Below are positions 36,693 to 46,125 of a stretch of 64,000 bases of DNA, piece by piece. This DNA comes from Pseudomonas segetis. Lineage in GTDB: Bacteria; Pseudomonadota; Gammaproteobacteria; Pseudomonadales; Pseudomonadaceae. Below the pieces are notes generated by a model. The model had not been told where the DNA came from, made no database searches, and worked only from the letters and a program-made list of their open reading frames with translations. Position numbers and translations under genes: made by a program. Position 1 is the first letter of the stretch. Every line of letters begins with the position of its first letter. The DNA lies in NCBI RefSeq assembly GCF_900188155.1, contig NZ_FZOG01000003.1, positions 62,001 through 126,000 on the forward strand. Reading direction: 5' to 3'.

Positions 36693-39494
36693 ATGAGTCA
36701 AACCCCTCTGGTTCTGGTCGACGGTTCTTCATACCTGTACCGCGCCTTCCATGCATTGCCGCCACTGACCACCTCGAAAGGGCTGCCCACGGGTGCGGTA
36801 AAGGGCGTGCTGAACATGCTCAAGAGCTTGCGCAAACAATATCCGGACAGCCCCTTTGCCGTTGTTTTCGATGCCAAAGGCGGCACATTCCGTGATGAAA
36901 TCTTTGCTGACTACAAGGCAAACCGCCCCTCCATGCCGGACGAGCTGCGCCTGCAGATCGAACCCCTGCATGCCAGCGTGCGTGCGCAGGGCCTGCCGTT
37001 GCTCTGCGTGGAAGGTGTCGAGGCCGACGACGTAATAGGCACACTGGCGCGCAAAGCCGCCGGAGAAGGCCGCGACGTAGTGATCTCCACCGGCGACAAG
37101 GACATGGCACAGCTGGTCTGCAAGCACGTTACCCTGGTCAACACCATGACCGGAAGCGTCTATGACATCGAAGGCGTTAAGGAGAAATTCGGGGTCGGTC
37201 CTGAGCTGATCATCGACTACCTCGCACTGATGGGCGACAAGGTCGACAACATTCCGGGCGTACCGGGTGTCGGCGAGAAGACTGCCCTGGGCCTGCTGGT
37301 CGGTATCGGCGGTGGCCTCGATGAGATCTATGCCAACCTCGACAAAGTCCCTGACCTGCCAATCCGCGGAGCGAAAGGCCTGCCAGCCAAGCTCGAAGAA
37401 CACCGCGACATGGCGTACCTGTCTTATACCCTGGCCACGATTAAACTCGACGTGGAACTGAACGTCGAGATTGAAGCGCTGCATCCGGGAACCCCCGACA
37501 TAGAGCAGTTGCTTGAATTATATGAAGAGCTGGAATTCAAGACCTGGCGCGATGAACTGCAACGCAAGCACAAGGCCGTGGCCGCCAAGGTTGCGGCCAC
37601 GCCATCAACTGACCTGTTTGCCCTGCCAGCAGACGCAACAGATGCAGCAGCCAATACCAGCAGCGAAGAACCCGCCGCTGAACGCTATCAAACCGTACTT
37701 GAGCAAGCCGACTTTGACGCCTGGATCAAGAAGCTCAATAAAGCCGAGCTGATCGCCTTTGATACCGAAACCACCAGCATTGATGCCCAGCAGGCGCAAC
37801 TGGTCGGTGTTTCATTTGCCGTCAGCGCCGGCGAGGCCGCCTACGTGCCCCTGGCCCACTCCTATATGGGCGTGCCGACGCAACTTGATCGCGACGCCGT
37901 ACTCAAGGCACTGAAGCCGATCCTCGAAGATCCGAGCAAAGCCAAGGTTGCGCAAAACGCCAAGTACGACATAAACGTACTGGCCAATGCATCGACACCC
38001 ATCCATGTGCAGGGTGTGAAGTTCGACACCATGCTGGAGTCCTACGTGTACGACTCCACGGCAACGCGCCACGATATGGACAGCCTTGCGCTCAAGTACC
38101 TCGGCCACAGCACTATTCGCTTCGAGGATATTGCCGGCAAAGGCGCCAAGCAGCTGACCTTCGACCAGATATCCCTTGAGCAAGCCGGCCCCTACGCCGC
38201 CGAAGATGCCGACGTTACCCTGCGCCTGCATCAGACACTCTGGGAAAAGCTCGCCACCACGCCAAGCCTGCTGAGCGTACTCAACGAAATCGAAATCCCG
38301 CTGGTGCCTGTGCTCGCCCGCATTGAACGCCAGGGCGCCCTGGTCGATGCCAAGCTGCTCGGCGAGCAGAGTCGCGAACTGGGTGAAAAACTGGTGGCCC
38401 TTGAGCGCCAGGCATTCGACATCGCCGGCGAAGAATTCAACCTGGCCTCGCCCAAGCAACTCGGGGTGATTCTTTACGAAAAGCTCGGCCTGCCAATCAT
38501 CAGCAAGACCGCCAAGGGCCAGGCATCCACCGCCGAAGCGGTGCTGGCCGAACTGGCTGAGCAGGATTTCGAACTGCCCAAGGTGCTGATGCAATACCGC
38601 AGCCTGAGCAAGCTCAAGAGCACCTATACCGATCGCCTGCCTGAACAAATCAACCCGCGCACGGGACGCATCCACACCAGCTATCATCAAGCCGTTGCCG
38701 CCACAGGTCGCCTGTCCTCCAGTGACCCGAACCTGCAGAATATTCCAATCCGCACCGCAGAAGGCCGGCGGATTCGCCAGGCGTTTGTCGCCCCGAAAGG
38801 CTACAAGCTGCTGGCGGCGGATTATTCACAAATCGAGCTGCGCATCATGGCCCACCTGGCGCAAGATGCCGGCCTGCTTGATGCCTTCCGTCACGACCTG
38901 GATGTACACAAGGCCACGGCTGCAGAGGTATTCGGCGTCGAACTTGATGAGGTCAGCAGCGACCAGCGTCGTAGCGCCAAGGCCATCAACTTCGGCCTGA
39001 TCTACGGCATGAGCGCATTCGGCCTGGCCAAGCAGATTGGGGTAGACCGCAAGCAGTCGCAAGCCTATATCGACCGCTACTTCGCGCGTTACCCGGGGGT
39101 TCTGGCGTACATGGAAAGCACCCGGGAAAAGGCTGCAGAGCAAGGCTTCGTCGAAACCATCTTCGGGCGCCGCCTGTACTTGCCGGAGATCAACGCGAAA
39201 AACCCGGCGCTGCGCAAAGGCGCCGAACGCACGGCAATCAACGCGCCAATGCAGGGCACTGCAGCCGATATCATCAAGCGCGCAATGATTGCAGTTGATA
39301 AATGGCTGGCCGAATCGAAGCTCGACGCCAAGGTTATCCTGCAAGTTCACGATGAATTGGTGCTTGAGGTACGTGAAGACCAGGTCGATACGGTTCGCGA
39401 GCAGATAAAACTGCAAATGAGCAGCGCAGCCAAGCTGGATGTGCCGCTACTGGTCGAGGTCGGCGTGGGCAACAACTGGGACGAAGCCCACTGA
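36693..39494 (+). CDS. polA: DNA polymerase I
   Basis: A 933-aa three-domain polymerase. The 5'-3' flap exonuclease (about 1-290, with [12 protein letters not shown] and [12 protein letters not shown]), the 3'-5' proofreading domain with D357 and E359 (FDTETTS), and the polymerase domain with motif A at D710 ([10 protein letters not shown]) and motif C H886-D887-E888 (VHDELVLEV) are all present. It acts in Okazaki-fragment processing and excision repair. A Q/A-rich linker lies at about 295-330. The antisense partner region to the DUF2782 gene is 235 bases and holds the promoter. Confidence 0.97.
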   Translation: MSQTPLVLVDGSSYLYRAFHALPPLTTSKGLPTGAVKGVLNMLKSLRKQYPDSPFAVVFDAKGGTFRDEIFADYKANRPSMPDELRLQIEPLHASVRAQGLPLLCVEGVEADDVIGTLARKAAGEGRDVVISTGDKDMAQLVCKHVTLVNTMTGSVYDIEGVKEKFGVGPELIIDYLALMGDKVDNIPGVPGVGEKTALGLLVGIGGGLDEIYANLDKVPDLPIRGAKGLPAKLEEHRDMAYLSYTLATIKLDVELNVEIEALHPGTPDIEQLLELYEELEFKTWRDELQRKHKAVAAKVAATPSTDLFALPADATDAAANTSSEEPAAERYQTVLEQADFDAWIKKLNKAELIAFDTETTSIDAQQAQLVGVSFAVSAGEAAYVPLAHSYMGVPTQLDRDAVLKALKPILEDPSKAKVAQNAKYDINVLANASTPIHVQGVKFDTMLESYVYDSTATRHDMDSLALKYLGHSTIRFEDIAGKGAKQLTFDQISLEQAGPYAAEDADVTLRLHQTLWEKLATTPSLLSVLNEIEIPLVPVLARIERQGALVDAKLLGEQSRELGEKLVALERQAFDIAGEEFNLASPKQLGVILYEKLGLPIISKTAKGQASTAEAVLAELAEQDFELPKVLMQYRSLSKLKSTYTDRLPEQINPRTGRIHTSYHQAVAATGRLSSSDPNLQNIPIRTAEGRRIRQAFVAPKGYKLLAADYSQIELRIMAHLAQDAGLLDAFRHDLDVHKATAAEVFGVELDEVSSDQRRSAKAINFGLIYGMSAFGLAKQIGVDRKQSQAYIDRYFARYPGVLAYMESTREKAAEQGFVETIFGRRLYLPEINAKNPALRKGAERTAINAPMQGTAADIIKRAMIAVDKWLAESKLDAKVILQVHDELVLEVREDQVDTVREQIKLQMSSAAKLDVPLLVEVGVGNNWDEAH

Positions 39495-39594
39495 TCACGG
39501 GCCCTCGAGCACGAATAGCGAACGCTGTCCGTGCTCCAGATAACAAAGTTATTAAAAAACTTTGCTTATGACTAAAAGATTTTTCAAAACTGCT

Positions 39595-39622
39595 GAACTT
39601 TCTTTTCCAGCAACCAGTCAGA
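39595..39622 (+). promoter_or_regulatory. AlgU (sigma-22)-type promoter of ErsA
   Basis: GAACTT (39595-39600) and TCAGA (39618-39622) are separated by 17 bases, matching the sigma-22/RpoE-type GAACTT-N16/17-TCTGA pattern with one mismatch. It lies directly upstream of the ErsA hairpin, and P. aeruginosa ErsA is known to be AlgU-dependent. Confidence 0.8.
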
Positions 39623-39626
39623 GTTT

Positions 39627-39760
39627 ATGAATGGCCCGCAAAGCCATTCATGCTCCTTTGTTGTGTTAAGTGTTGGCAGACATCTGAACCCCGCCCTAGC
39701 GGTTCAGACCCTTAAACTCCGAACTTCTCCCTCCCCATATGAAGCTCGGAGTTTTTTTTG
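39627..39760 (+). ncRNA. ersA: ErsA small RNA
   Basis: The polA-engB gap (39495-39843) contains a structured transcript of about 130 nt. A 5' hairpin (TGAATGGC 39628-39635 with GCCATTCA 39643-39650) starts just after the AlgU promoter. A middle hairpin (CTGAACC / GGTTCAG near 39684-39707) follows. The last stem (AACTCCGA... / ...TCGGAGTT, about 39715-39752) has a C-rich loop CTCCCTCCCC and a T-run, i.e. a Rho-independent terminator with an exposed seed. Location, size and promoter match P. aeruginosa ErsA, which base-pairs with algC mRNA among others and occupies the locus of Spot 42 in enterics. Confidence 0.87.
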
Positions 39761-39843
39761 CCTGAAGAAAAGTTCAGCCAGCCCCGCAGGCCGCGTAGTC
39801 GCTGAGGTTCAGCACATCTAAGCAGCGCAGTTTACCGCCGGGC

Positions 39844-40500
39844 CTAGTCTTCGATTTCGTCCTGCGCGACTTCTGCATCAGGCTCATTGAGCATCAGCCA
39901 TTCAGCCAATACCGCTTGTGCATCCTCAACGCCCATACGCTTGGGCGCGGAAAACAGCTGGATGCTGATCTGCTTGCCCCAATGCCTGTGAATTTCCTGC
40001 TGAACTTTCAACAGCGTGTTCTTGGCTGCGCCAAAGGTCAGCTTGTCGGCTTTGGTCAGCAGGATATGCAGTGGCATACCGCTGGCTTTCGACCAATCGA
40101 GCAATAACTGGTCGAACTCGGTGAGCGGGTGACGGATATCCATCATCAAAATCAGCCCGCGCAGGCTTTCACGGCTGCCCAGATAGGCCTCCAGGTGCTT
40201 TTGCCAGTGCAGCTTGAGCGGAATTGGCACCTTGGCGTAGCCATAACCGGGCAAGTCGACCAGGCGCCGTTCGTCGTCCAGACGGAAGAAGTTAAGCAAC
40301 TGCGTACGTCCCGGCGTTTTCGAGGTGCGGGCCAGGCTCGCATGGGTGATGGTGTTCAGCGCGCTCGACTTACCCGCGTTGGAACGCCCGGCAAATGCCA
40401 CTTCATGACCGTGATCAGACGGACATTGATCAACCTTGGCGGCGCTGATCTGAAAAGTGGCTTTTTGGCAAAGGCCAATGATTGGGTTCTTTAATTGCAT
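39844..40500 (-). CDS. engB: Ribosome biogenesis GTPase EngB/YihA
   Basis: A 218-aa TRAFAC GTPase needed for 50S subunit assembly. The P-loop GRSNAGKS is at 38-45, G2/G3 regions [11 protein letters not shown] and [11 protein letters not shown] follow, and G4 is TKADKL. It is convergent with ersA and divergent from the cytochrome c5 gene across 269 bases. The 218-aa length includes an acidic C-terminus. Confidence 0.94.
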   Translation of the reverse strand: MQLKNPIIGLCQKATFQISAAKVDQCPSDHGHEVAFAGRSNAGKSSALNTITHASLARTSKTPGRTQLLNFFRLDDERRLVDLPGYGYAKVPIPLKLHWQKHLEAYLGSRESLRGLILMMDIRHPLTEFDQLLLDWSKASGMPLHILLTKADKLTFGAAKNTLLKVQQEIHRHWGKQISIQLFSAPKRMGVEDAQAVLAEWLMLNEPDAEVAQDEIED

Positions 40501-40628
40501 GTAATTGCCTGGGTATCCGGTAAGAGCGTGGGCGAGAACGGCGCATATTTTGCGCTACGAATGGGTGTGGCCCTTGCGACATTTGCGCGCATCCTGCCTG
40601 TGATAGCCACATCGGGCAAGTCGCGTCG

Positions 40629-40657
40629 TTTCCGTTTCAGTCCTGCCAGTATATAAT
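40629..40657 (+). promoter_or_regulatory. Candidate sigma-70 promoter before cytochrome genes
   Basis: A perfect TATAAT (40652-40657) lies 17 bases after a weak -35-like TTTCCG (40629-40634), in the engB-cytochrome c5 divergent gap and about 110 bases before the cytochrome start. Confidence 0.45.
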
Positions 40658-40769
40658 GCCGCAGATTTTGTGTGCGCTTTGCCCTCTACTTGGGGTATGT
40701 GTACACCGGGACGAATAAGATTATCTGCGCATAGAATGCAGAACGCCCCTCCCTGATGAGGTTGATCTC

Positions 40770-41060
40770 GTGAAAAAAATATTGCTAGCTGCAGGTGTAC
40801 TGACACTGTCATTAAACACCCTGGCTGCCCAAGACCCAGAAGCTGTATACGCCAAGGCGTGTTCTGCTTGTCATAACGGTCAACTGCCTATGGCGCCTAA
40901 AAAAGGCGACAAGGCTGCGTGGGAGCCGCGTTTGGCCAAAGGTACCGATGCTCTGGTTGCGAGCGTTACCAATGGTCTGAATGCCATGCCGCCACGCGGT
41001 TTGTGCATGGATTGCACGGCCGAGGATTACAAAGCAGTCATCAAGTTGATGACTGAATAA
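40770..41060 (+). CDS. Cytochrome c5
   Basis: A 96-aa periplasmic monoheme cytochrome. The signal peptide is about 1-20 (ends LAA before QDPE); the heme motif CSACH is at C31-H35 and a distal methionine in NAMPPRG can ligate the iron. The CMDC pair near the C-terminus is the disulfide typical of the c5 family. The start codon at 40770 is a GTG preceded by GATGAGGTTGATCTC. It is followed 46 bases later by cytochrome c4; together they are likely donors for the oxidase at 18-22 kb. Confidence 0.9.
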   Translation: MKKILLAAGVLTLSLNTLAAQDPEAVYAKACSACHNGQLPMAPKKGDKAAWEPRLAKGTDALVASVTNGLNAMPPRGLCMDCTAEDYKAVIKLMTE

Positions 41061-41106
41061 GCTCGGTCTATTACTCTTTCTCTATTAGCCGTTATTGGAT
41101 TAGCTG

Positions 41107-41712
41107 ATGAACAAAGTACTCGTGAGTCTGCTGTTGACCCTTGGTATCACTGGTTTGGCGCATGCCGCCGGCGACGCTACTGCTGGTCAGAGCAAAGCCG
41201 CTGTATGTGGCGCCTGTCATGGCCCTGACGGCAATAGCCCAGCCCCAAACTTTCCTAAACTGGCAGGTCAAGGCGAGCGCTACTTGCTCAAACAGATCCA
41301 CGACATCAAGAACGGTGACCGTACCGTTGTCGAGATGACCGGTATTCTGGACAACCTTTCCGAGCAGGATATTGCCGATATCGCTGCATACTTCTCCAGC
41401 CAGAAGATGAGCGTCGGCGCAGCTGACCCGGAACTGGTCAAGCGCGGCGAAGCACTGTTCCGCGGTGGCAAGCTGGAAGAAGGCATGCCAGCTTGCACCG
41501 GCTGTCACTCACCTAATGGCGCGGGTATCGCTGCTGCAGGCTTCCCACACCTGGGCGGGCAGCACGCAACCTACGTTGCCAAGCAACTGACTGACTTCCG
41601 TGAAGGCAACCGCACCAACGATGGCGACGCGATGATCATGCGCTCTATCGCTGCCAAGTTGAGCAACAAGGATATCGCTGCTATTTCGAGCTATGTCCAA
41701 GGCCTGCACTGA
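41107..41712 (+). CDS. Diheme cytochrome c4
   Basis: A 201-aa periplasmic protein of two cytochrome c domains. The signal peptide is about 1-20 (ends AHA before AGDAT); heme motifs are CGACH (C34-H38) and CTGCH (C130-H134). Cytochrome c4 passes electrons from the bc1 complex to terminal oxidases in pseudomonads. It is followed by a strong terminator, so it closes the c5-c4 unit. Confidence 0.94.
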   Translation: MNKVLVSLLLTLGITGLAHAAGDATAGQSKAAVCGACHGPDGNSPAPNFPKLAGQGERYLLKQIHDIKNGDRTVVEMTGILDNLSEQDIADIAAYFSSQKMSVGAADPELVKRGEALFRGGKLEEGMPACTGCHSPNGAGIAAAGFPHLGGQHATYVAKQLTDFREGNRTNDGDAMIMRSIAAKLSNKDIAAISSYVQGLH

Positions 41713-41740
41713 GTTGTGCACGCCATGACATGAAGTGTTA

Positions 41741-41770
41741 AAAAAGGGTGGCAATGGCCACCCTTTTTTA
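41741..41770 (+). terminator. Rho-independent terminator after cytochrome c4
   Basis: AAAAAGGGTGGC (41741-41752) and GCCACCCTTTTT (41757-41768) form a 12-bp stem with a four-base loop and a T-run. This is the strongest terminator in the window. Confidence 0.93.
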
Positions 41771-41876
41771 TTTGTCACGCCGTTACAATGGCTGGAACCT
41801 CGCAAAAGACTACCGGTCGAACCGTCAAACCTGTGATCTAACGCCAGACATCGCTTATTTGTTCAAGGAGTTCTGC

Positions 41877-42506
41877 ATGCGTAACCTGATTCTTAGCGCC
41901 GCCCTGGTCACTGCCAGCTTGTTTGGTGTTGCGGCGCACGCCGAACCAATCGAAGCAGGCAAACAGTATGTTGAGTTGTCGAATCCTGTACCGGTATCCA
42001 AGCCCGGCAAAATCGAAGTGGTTGAGCTTTTCTGGTATGGCTGCCCGCATTGCTATCAGTTTGAGTCGACCATCAACCCCTGGATCAAGCAACTGCCTGA
42101 TGACGTCAATTTCGTTCGCGTTCCGGCAATGTTCGGCGGTGTCTGGAATGTCCATGGTCAATTGTTCATCACCCTTGAGAGCATGGGCGTAGAGCACCAG
42201 GTTCATTCCTCGGTATTCGATGCGATCCACAATCAGGGCAAGAAGCTGGCCACTCCAGAAGAGATGGCTGACTACCTGGCTGGCCTGGGCGTTGACCGTG
42301 AAGAGTTCCTCAAGACCTACAACTCCTTTGGCGTGAAGAGCCAGATGGAGAAAGACAAGAAACTGGCTATGGCCTATCAAATCAGTGGCGTCCCAACCAT
42401 GATCGTCAACGGCAAATACCGTTTTGACATCAGCAGCTCCGGCGGCCCACAGCAGGCACTGGAAGTTGCCGATCACCTCATTGCCAAGGAGCGGGCTGCG
42501 CAGTAA
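41877..42506 (+). CDS. dsbA: Thiol:disulfide interchange protein DsbA
   Basis: A 209-aa periplasmic oxidase that introduces disulfides into secreted proteins. The signal peptide is about 1-22 (ends AHA before EPIE); the thioredoxin-fold active site CPHC is at 56-59 and the cis-proline loop is SGVPTMIVNG. AAGGAG at 41865-41870 precedes the ATG at 41877; the frame extends to 41748, which would run through the terminator and hide the signal peptide. The neighbouring cytochrome and dsbA order matches P. aeruginosa. Confidence 0.95.
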   Translation: MRNLILSAALVTASLFGVAAHAEPIEAGKQYVELSNPVPVSKPGKIEVVELFWYGCPHCYQFESTINPWIKQLPDDVNFVRVPAMFGGVWNVHGQLFITLESMGVEHQVHSSVFDAIHNQGKKLATPEEMADYLAGLGVDREEFLKTYNSFGVKSQMEKDKKLAMAYQISGVPTMIVNGKYRFDISSSGGPQQALEVADHLIAKERAAQ

Positions 42507-42530
42507 GCGCGCCTGCCCGAGGCGTTAGCC

Positions 42531-43409
42531 GTGCTACGCCGCTGGCAAAAGACACGACAGGTTAATCTGTGCGACCCACAAATCAACCTGTCGTGCGAGC
42601 CGGTAGCTGACTGGCCTGAAAATAACTGCCTGCGCCTGCTCAGCTTCAATATCCAGGTAGGCATCAGCACCGAGCGCTATCGCCACTACCTGACCCGTGG
42701 CTGGCAACATATCCTGCCCCATGCAGGACGCTCGCTGAACCTGCAACGCATCGGCGCTCTACTGGCCGATTACGATGTGGTCGCCCTGCAGGAAGCCGAT
42801 GGCGGAAGCTTGCGTTCCGACAACATCAATCAGGTTGAACACCTTGCCCACCTCGGCGCATTTCCTTTCTGGTATCAGCAGCTCAACCGCAACCTGGGCC
42901 GTTTTGCCCAGCACAGCAATGGCCTGTTGAGCCGTATTCGCCCGACCTTGATCGAAGACCACCCACTGCCCGGCCCTCCCGGTCGCGGAGCAATATTGCT
43001 GCGCATTGGCGAAGGCGAGGATGCGATTGCAGTGGTCATGATGCACCTGTCGTTGGGCGCACGTACGCGCTCACGGCAACTGGCCTATATCCGCGAGCTG
43101 CTCGGCAGTTATCGTCATCACATACTGATGGGTGACATGAACACCCACGCCAACGACCTGCTGCTCAACTCGCCATTGCGCGACCTTGGCTTGCTGGCGC
43201 CGCAAGTCGAAGCAACCTTTCCCAGCTGGCGCCCACAGCGTTGTCTCGATCATATCCTGCTCAGCCCGACACTTGAGCTGAGACGCGTCGAAGTCCTGGC
43301 CCAGCCTATCTCTGATCATCTACCCGTTGCGGTAGAGATTGGCCTGCCCAACATGCCAAACGCCGCAAAGCCGCCTATGTTAAATACATCATCCGCGCGG
43401 AAGCCTTGA
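42531..43409 (+). CDS. Endonuclease/exonuclease/phosphatase-family protein
   Basis: A 292-aa member of the DNase I-like metal phosphoesterase superfamily. Motifs: LSFNIQVG with the metal-site Asn, VALQEAD with the catalytic Glu, MGDMNTHAND, LDHILLS and the final ISDHLPV with the catalytic His. Substrate (nucleic acid or phospholipid/phosphate ester) cannot be told. The start is a GTG at 42531, 24 bases after dsbA. It abuts the diguanylate cyclase with no gap (stop 43409, start 43410). Confidence 0.85.
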   Translation: MLRRWQKTRQVNLCDPQINLSCEPVADWPENNCLRLLSFNIQVGISTERYRHYLTRGWQHILPHAGRSLNLQRIGALLADYDVVALQEADGGSLRSDNINQVEHLAHLGAFPFWYQQLNRNLGRFAQHSNGLLSRIRPTLIEDHPLPGPPGRGAILLRIGEGEDAIAVVMMHLSLGARTRSRQLAYIRELLGSYRHHILMGDMNTHANDLLLNSPLRDLGLLAPQVEATFPSWRPQRCLDHILLSPTLELRRVEVLAQPISDHLPVAVEIGLPNMPNAAKPPMLNTSSARKP

Positions 43410-45416
43410 ATGAGCACTGATGCTGACCATTGGAAAGACAAGTATCTGTCCAGCCTCGAACAACAAGACAAGCTTGAACAACGCTGGGACATGCGTCTTG
43501 ATCTGCTGCGTCGCGGCCTGGTGCGCAGCAGCCTGGCGGCAGAAGGCGCGGACAAGGCCGTCGACCAGTGCATGCAGGACTTGCGGGCCGTGCTGCGCAA
43601 AAATGATATCGACGCTGGCCTGTCCAATCTGATTCCGCATCTGGAACGCACCGTTCTCGACTCTGAAAAACAGCGTAAAAAGCGCGCAGAACGTATTACC
43701 GAAGCCCTGACGGCACTGGTTGATCAACTGTTTCGCCTTGAGCCACCCCGTGAAATAGCCAAGCCACTAAAGGCCTTTGCCAAAAAACTGGAGCGCTCAT
43801 ACGAACACTCCAGCGAGCTGCCAGCACTGCTCACTGAACTGAGTACGCTGCAACGACAAACATTGGCAGCGCTTGAAAACCAGGACAACAAGCGCCCCGG
43901 CTTGCTGCAGCGCCTGTTTGGCGCAAACCAACCCGCAGCAGCCCAGGCTCCAGCCACTGAACCGCTGCCAGCACAAGCAATAAGCGTTGCGGCGAACCTG
44001 CCCTATCCGGCAGAAACCGAGGCTGAACCTGAGCGGGAAACCGAGCCGCAAGCCATCGTTGAAAAGCAGGATGAATACTCGCTTGAGCCCGCGACCAGCG
44101 AACAGCCGCCTGAAGCCGAGCCGCAAGCAGATCAGCAGCCCCCAAGCGATCCAATCCTTGTAGAGGCTCAAAAACAGTCGGTAATAGAGACAGTTGTGGC
44201 CGTCCAGGCCAACAGCATCGAAGCCGATGATGACACTCAAGAGCCCGACGCTGGCGAAGTTGCAGACACTGAAACGACCGAGGCGCACCACGACCTGGCT
44301 TCGCCAGTGGCTACGGCTGAGCCTACCGAGGAAGTGGTCCAGGCCGATCCCCAGCTGGAACCAGAGCCGGTCTACAGCGCAATTGCCGATCACGTAGAAG
44401 CGACCCTGCTCGAGCTGCTTGCCGAACTGCCCCTGCCCGAACACCATCAGTCGCAAGCCGAAGCACTAAGCAAACGCATCCGCGCGGGCTTGAACATGTA
44501 TGAACTGGTCCCGGTGCTGGATGATCTCGCGGTACTGATGCGCGTAATCGCGGATGTCGGGCAGCGCGAGTTTGAGGGCTACCTAAAGCAGCTCAACGAG
44601 CGCCTTGCCCACTTCCAAGGCTCCCTCCAGGATACCCATGAAGGCTACGTCGAGGCGGTCAACTCCGAGCGGGCACTGGATACCGAGCTTCGCGAGCAGG
44701 TTGATGGCCTCAACGTCAGCGTTCAGGAGGCCACTGACCTGAACAACCTCAAGGACCTGGTTGAAAACCGCCTGAGCGGCTTGCTCGGCACCATGGAGCA
44801 ATACCAATCGCAGCGCGACGAGCGCGAGCGGCAAGTCACCGGCCACCTGCAATCGCTGGTTGAGCGCGTGGCGAGCATGGAGCAGGAAGCAACGGGTTTT
44901 CGCCAGCACATTGAGGAACAGCGGCAAAAAGCCCTGATCGATCCACTCACCGGGCTCCCCAATCGCGCGGCTTGGAGCGAGCGCCTTGAAATCGAGCTGG
45001 CCCGTTGGCAGCGCTATAACGGCCACCTGCTGCTGGCGATTATCGATATCGACCATTTCAAGCGGATCAACGATGCCTATGGCCACCTGGCTGGCGACAA
45101 GGTGCTGAAGATCATTGCCAGCGAACTGCAAAAGCGGATGCGCAAAACAGATTTTATCGCCCGCTTCGGGGGTGAGGAATTTGTTGTGCTGCTGCCATCG
45201 ACACCAATGGAAGGCGGCCAGCAGTTGATAGAAACCTTGCGCAGTGCCATCGAGAAGTGTCCGTTTCACTTCAAGGGCGAGCCTGTCACCATCACCTTAT
45301 CGGCGGGCATCAGTGCATTTGCCGAAGGTGATCGTAGCGATGAAGTGTTCGAGCGCGCCGACCAGGCGCTCTACCGCGCCAAGAATCTGGGGCGCAACCG
45401 TGTAGAGCACAGCTAG
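43410..45416 (+). CDS. dgcH: GGDEF diguanylate cyclase (DgcH-like)
   Basis: A 668-aa cytoplasmic protein. The N-terminal ~170 residues are helical. Residues about 175-320 are a disordered, acidic Pro/Glu/Ala/Gln-rich linker, followed by a long coiled-coil region (about 330-510) and a C-terminal GGDEF domain. The active-site GGEEF is at 587-591, and an RxxD inhibitory site (RKTD, 578-581) lies five residues before it, so it should make c-di-GMP and be product-inhibited. No membrane helix is visible. Context and length match PA5487 (DgcH). Confidence 0.9.
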   Translation: MSTDADHWKDKYLSSLEQQDKLEQRWDMRLDLLRRGLVRSSLAAEGADKAVDQCMQDLRAVLRKNDIDAGLSNLIPHLERTVLDSEKQRKKRAERITEALTALVDQLFRLEPPREIAKPLKAFAKKLERSYEHSSELPALLTELSTLQRQTLAALENQDNKRPGLLQRLFGANQPAAAQAPATEPLPAQAISVAANLPYPAETEAEPERETEPQAIVEKQDEYSLEPATSEQPPEAEPQADQQPPSDPILVEAQKQSVIETVVAVQANSIEADDDTQEPDAGEVADTETTEAHHDLASPVATAEPTEEVVQADPQLEPEPVYSAIADHVEATLLELLAELPLPEHHQSQAEALSKRIRAGLNMYELVPVLDDLAVLMRVIADVGQREFEGYLKQLNERLAHFQGSLQDTHEGYVEAVNSERALDTELREQVDGLNVSVQEATDLNNLKDLVENRLSGLLGTMEQYQSQRDERERQVTGHLQSLVERVASMEQEATGFRQHIEEQRQKALIDPLTGLPNRAAWSERLEIELARWQRYNGHLLLAIIDIDHFKRINDAYGHLAGDKVLKIIASELQKRMRKTDFIARFGGEEFVVLLPSTPMEGGQQLIETLRSAIEKCPFHFKGEPVTITLSAGISAFAEGDRSDEVFERADQALYRAKNLGRNRVEHS

Positions 45417-45553
45417 CCCTGCGCCATTGCTACACTCAGAGTAACCAGCGGACCCAGGACGCCATTTGCACGCCATGGGTCCGATGCAACCCGCCGCGCA
45501 CAGCCTGTTGCATCGAAGGCCGCTAGACTGGCATCAGGATGATGGAGTGATGC

Positions 45554-46125
45554 ATGGATATCTTGAGCATCGCAGTATTGATATTTCTGGTGACTGACCC
45601 GTTCGGTAACATCGCGATCTACATTGCTGCATTAAAGAACGTCATCCCTGCAAGACGCTTGTGGGTGGCCGGGCGCGAGTTGCTCTTCGCCCTGGTGCTG
45701 TTGCTGCTGTTCCTAACATTTGGCGACAAAATCCTCAGCAGCCTGGGCCTGTCGCGAGAGGCCACGGCAATTGCCGGGGCTATAATCCTGTTTGTCGTCG
45801 CCATGCGACTGATTTTCCCCAGCGCGCAAGGCTTGCTGGGGGGCGAGCCCATGCTGGTTCCACTGGCAACGCCTGCAGTTGCCCACTGGCCGTGTTGATG
45901 ACCCTGCGCAATACCCATGCCGGTCCACTTTGGGAACTGTATCTGGCGCTTATCATCGCGTGGACGGCTAGCGCATTCATCTTGCTGCAGGCATCCTTGC
46001 TGCAGCGTTTTCTCGGTCCCAGCGGGTTAACTGCAATTGAACGGCTGATGGGCATGTTACTGATCATGCTCAGCGTCGATATGCTGTTGGATAACTTGCA
46101 AAGCGTGTTACATATCAAGCCATGA
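45554..46125 (+). pseudogene. MarC-family membrane protein, frameshifted
   Basis: The first 108 codons (45554-45880) encode a normal MarC/YhgN N-terminal half (LIFLVTDPFGNIAIYIAAL, then GGEPMLVPLATPAVA). The frame then ends at a TGA (45896-45898). The C-terminal half continues in another frame from about 45884 (LAVLMTLRNTHAGP through the helix ERLMGMLLIMLSVDMLLDNL) to 46125. The family's AGPSA-like segment is missing at the joint. Restoring 10 bases gives 582 bases, exactly 194 codons, the usual length, so a 10-bp loss is the simplest explanation. The shortened 114-aa product would keep about three of six helices. The stop overlaps the next gene's ATG. Confidence 0.85.

Noticed and set aside
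45860..45900. Programmed frameshift in the MarC-family gene
   Set aside because: No slippery heptamer, and a conserved segment is missing at the joint; a 10-bp deletion explains it better.
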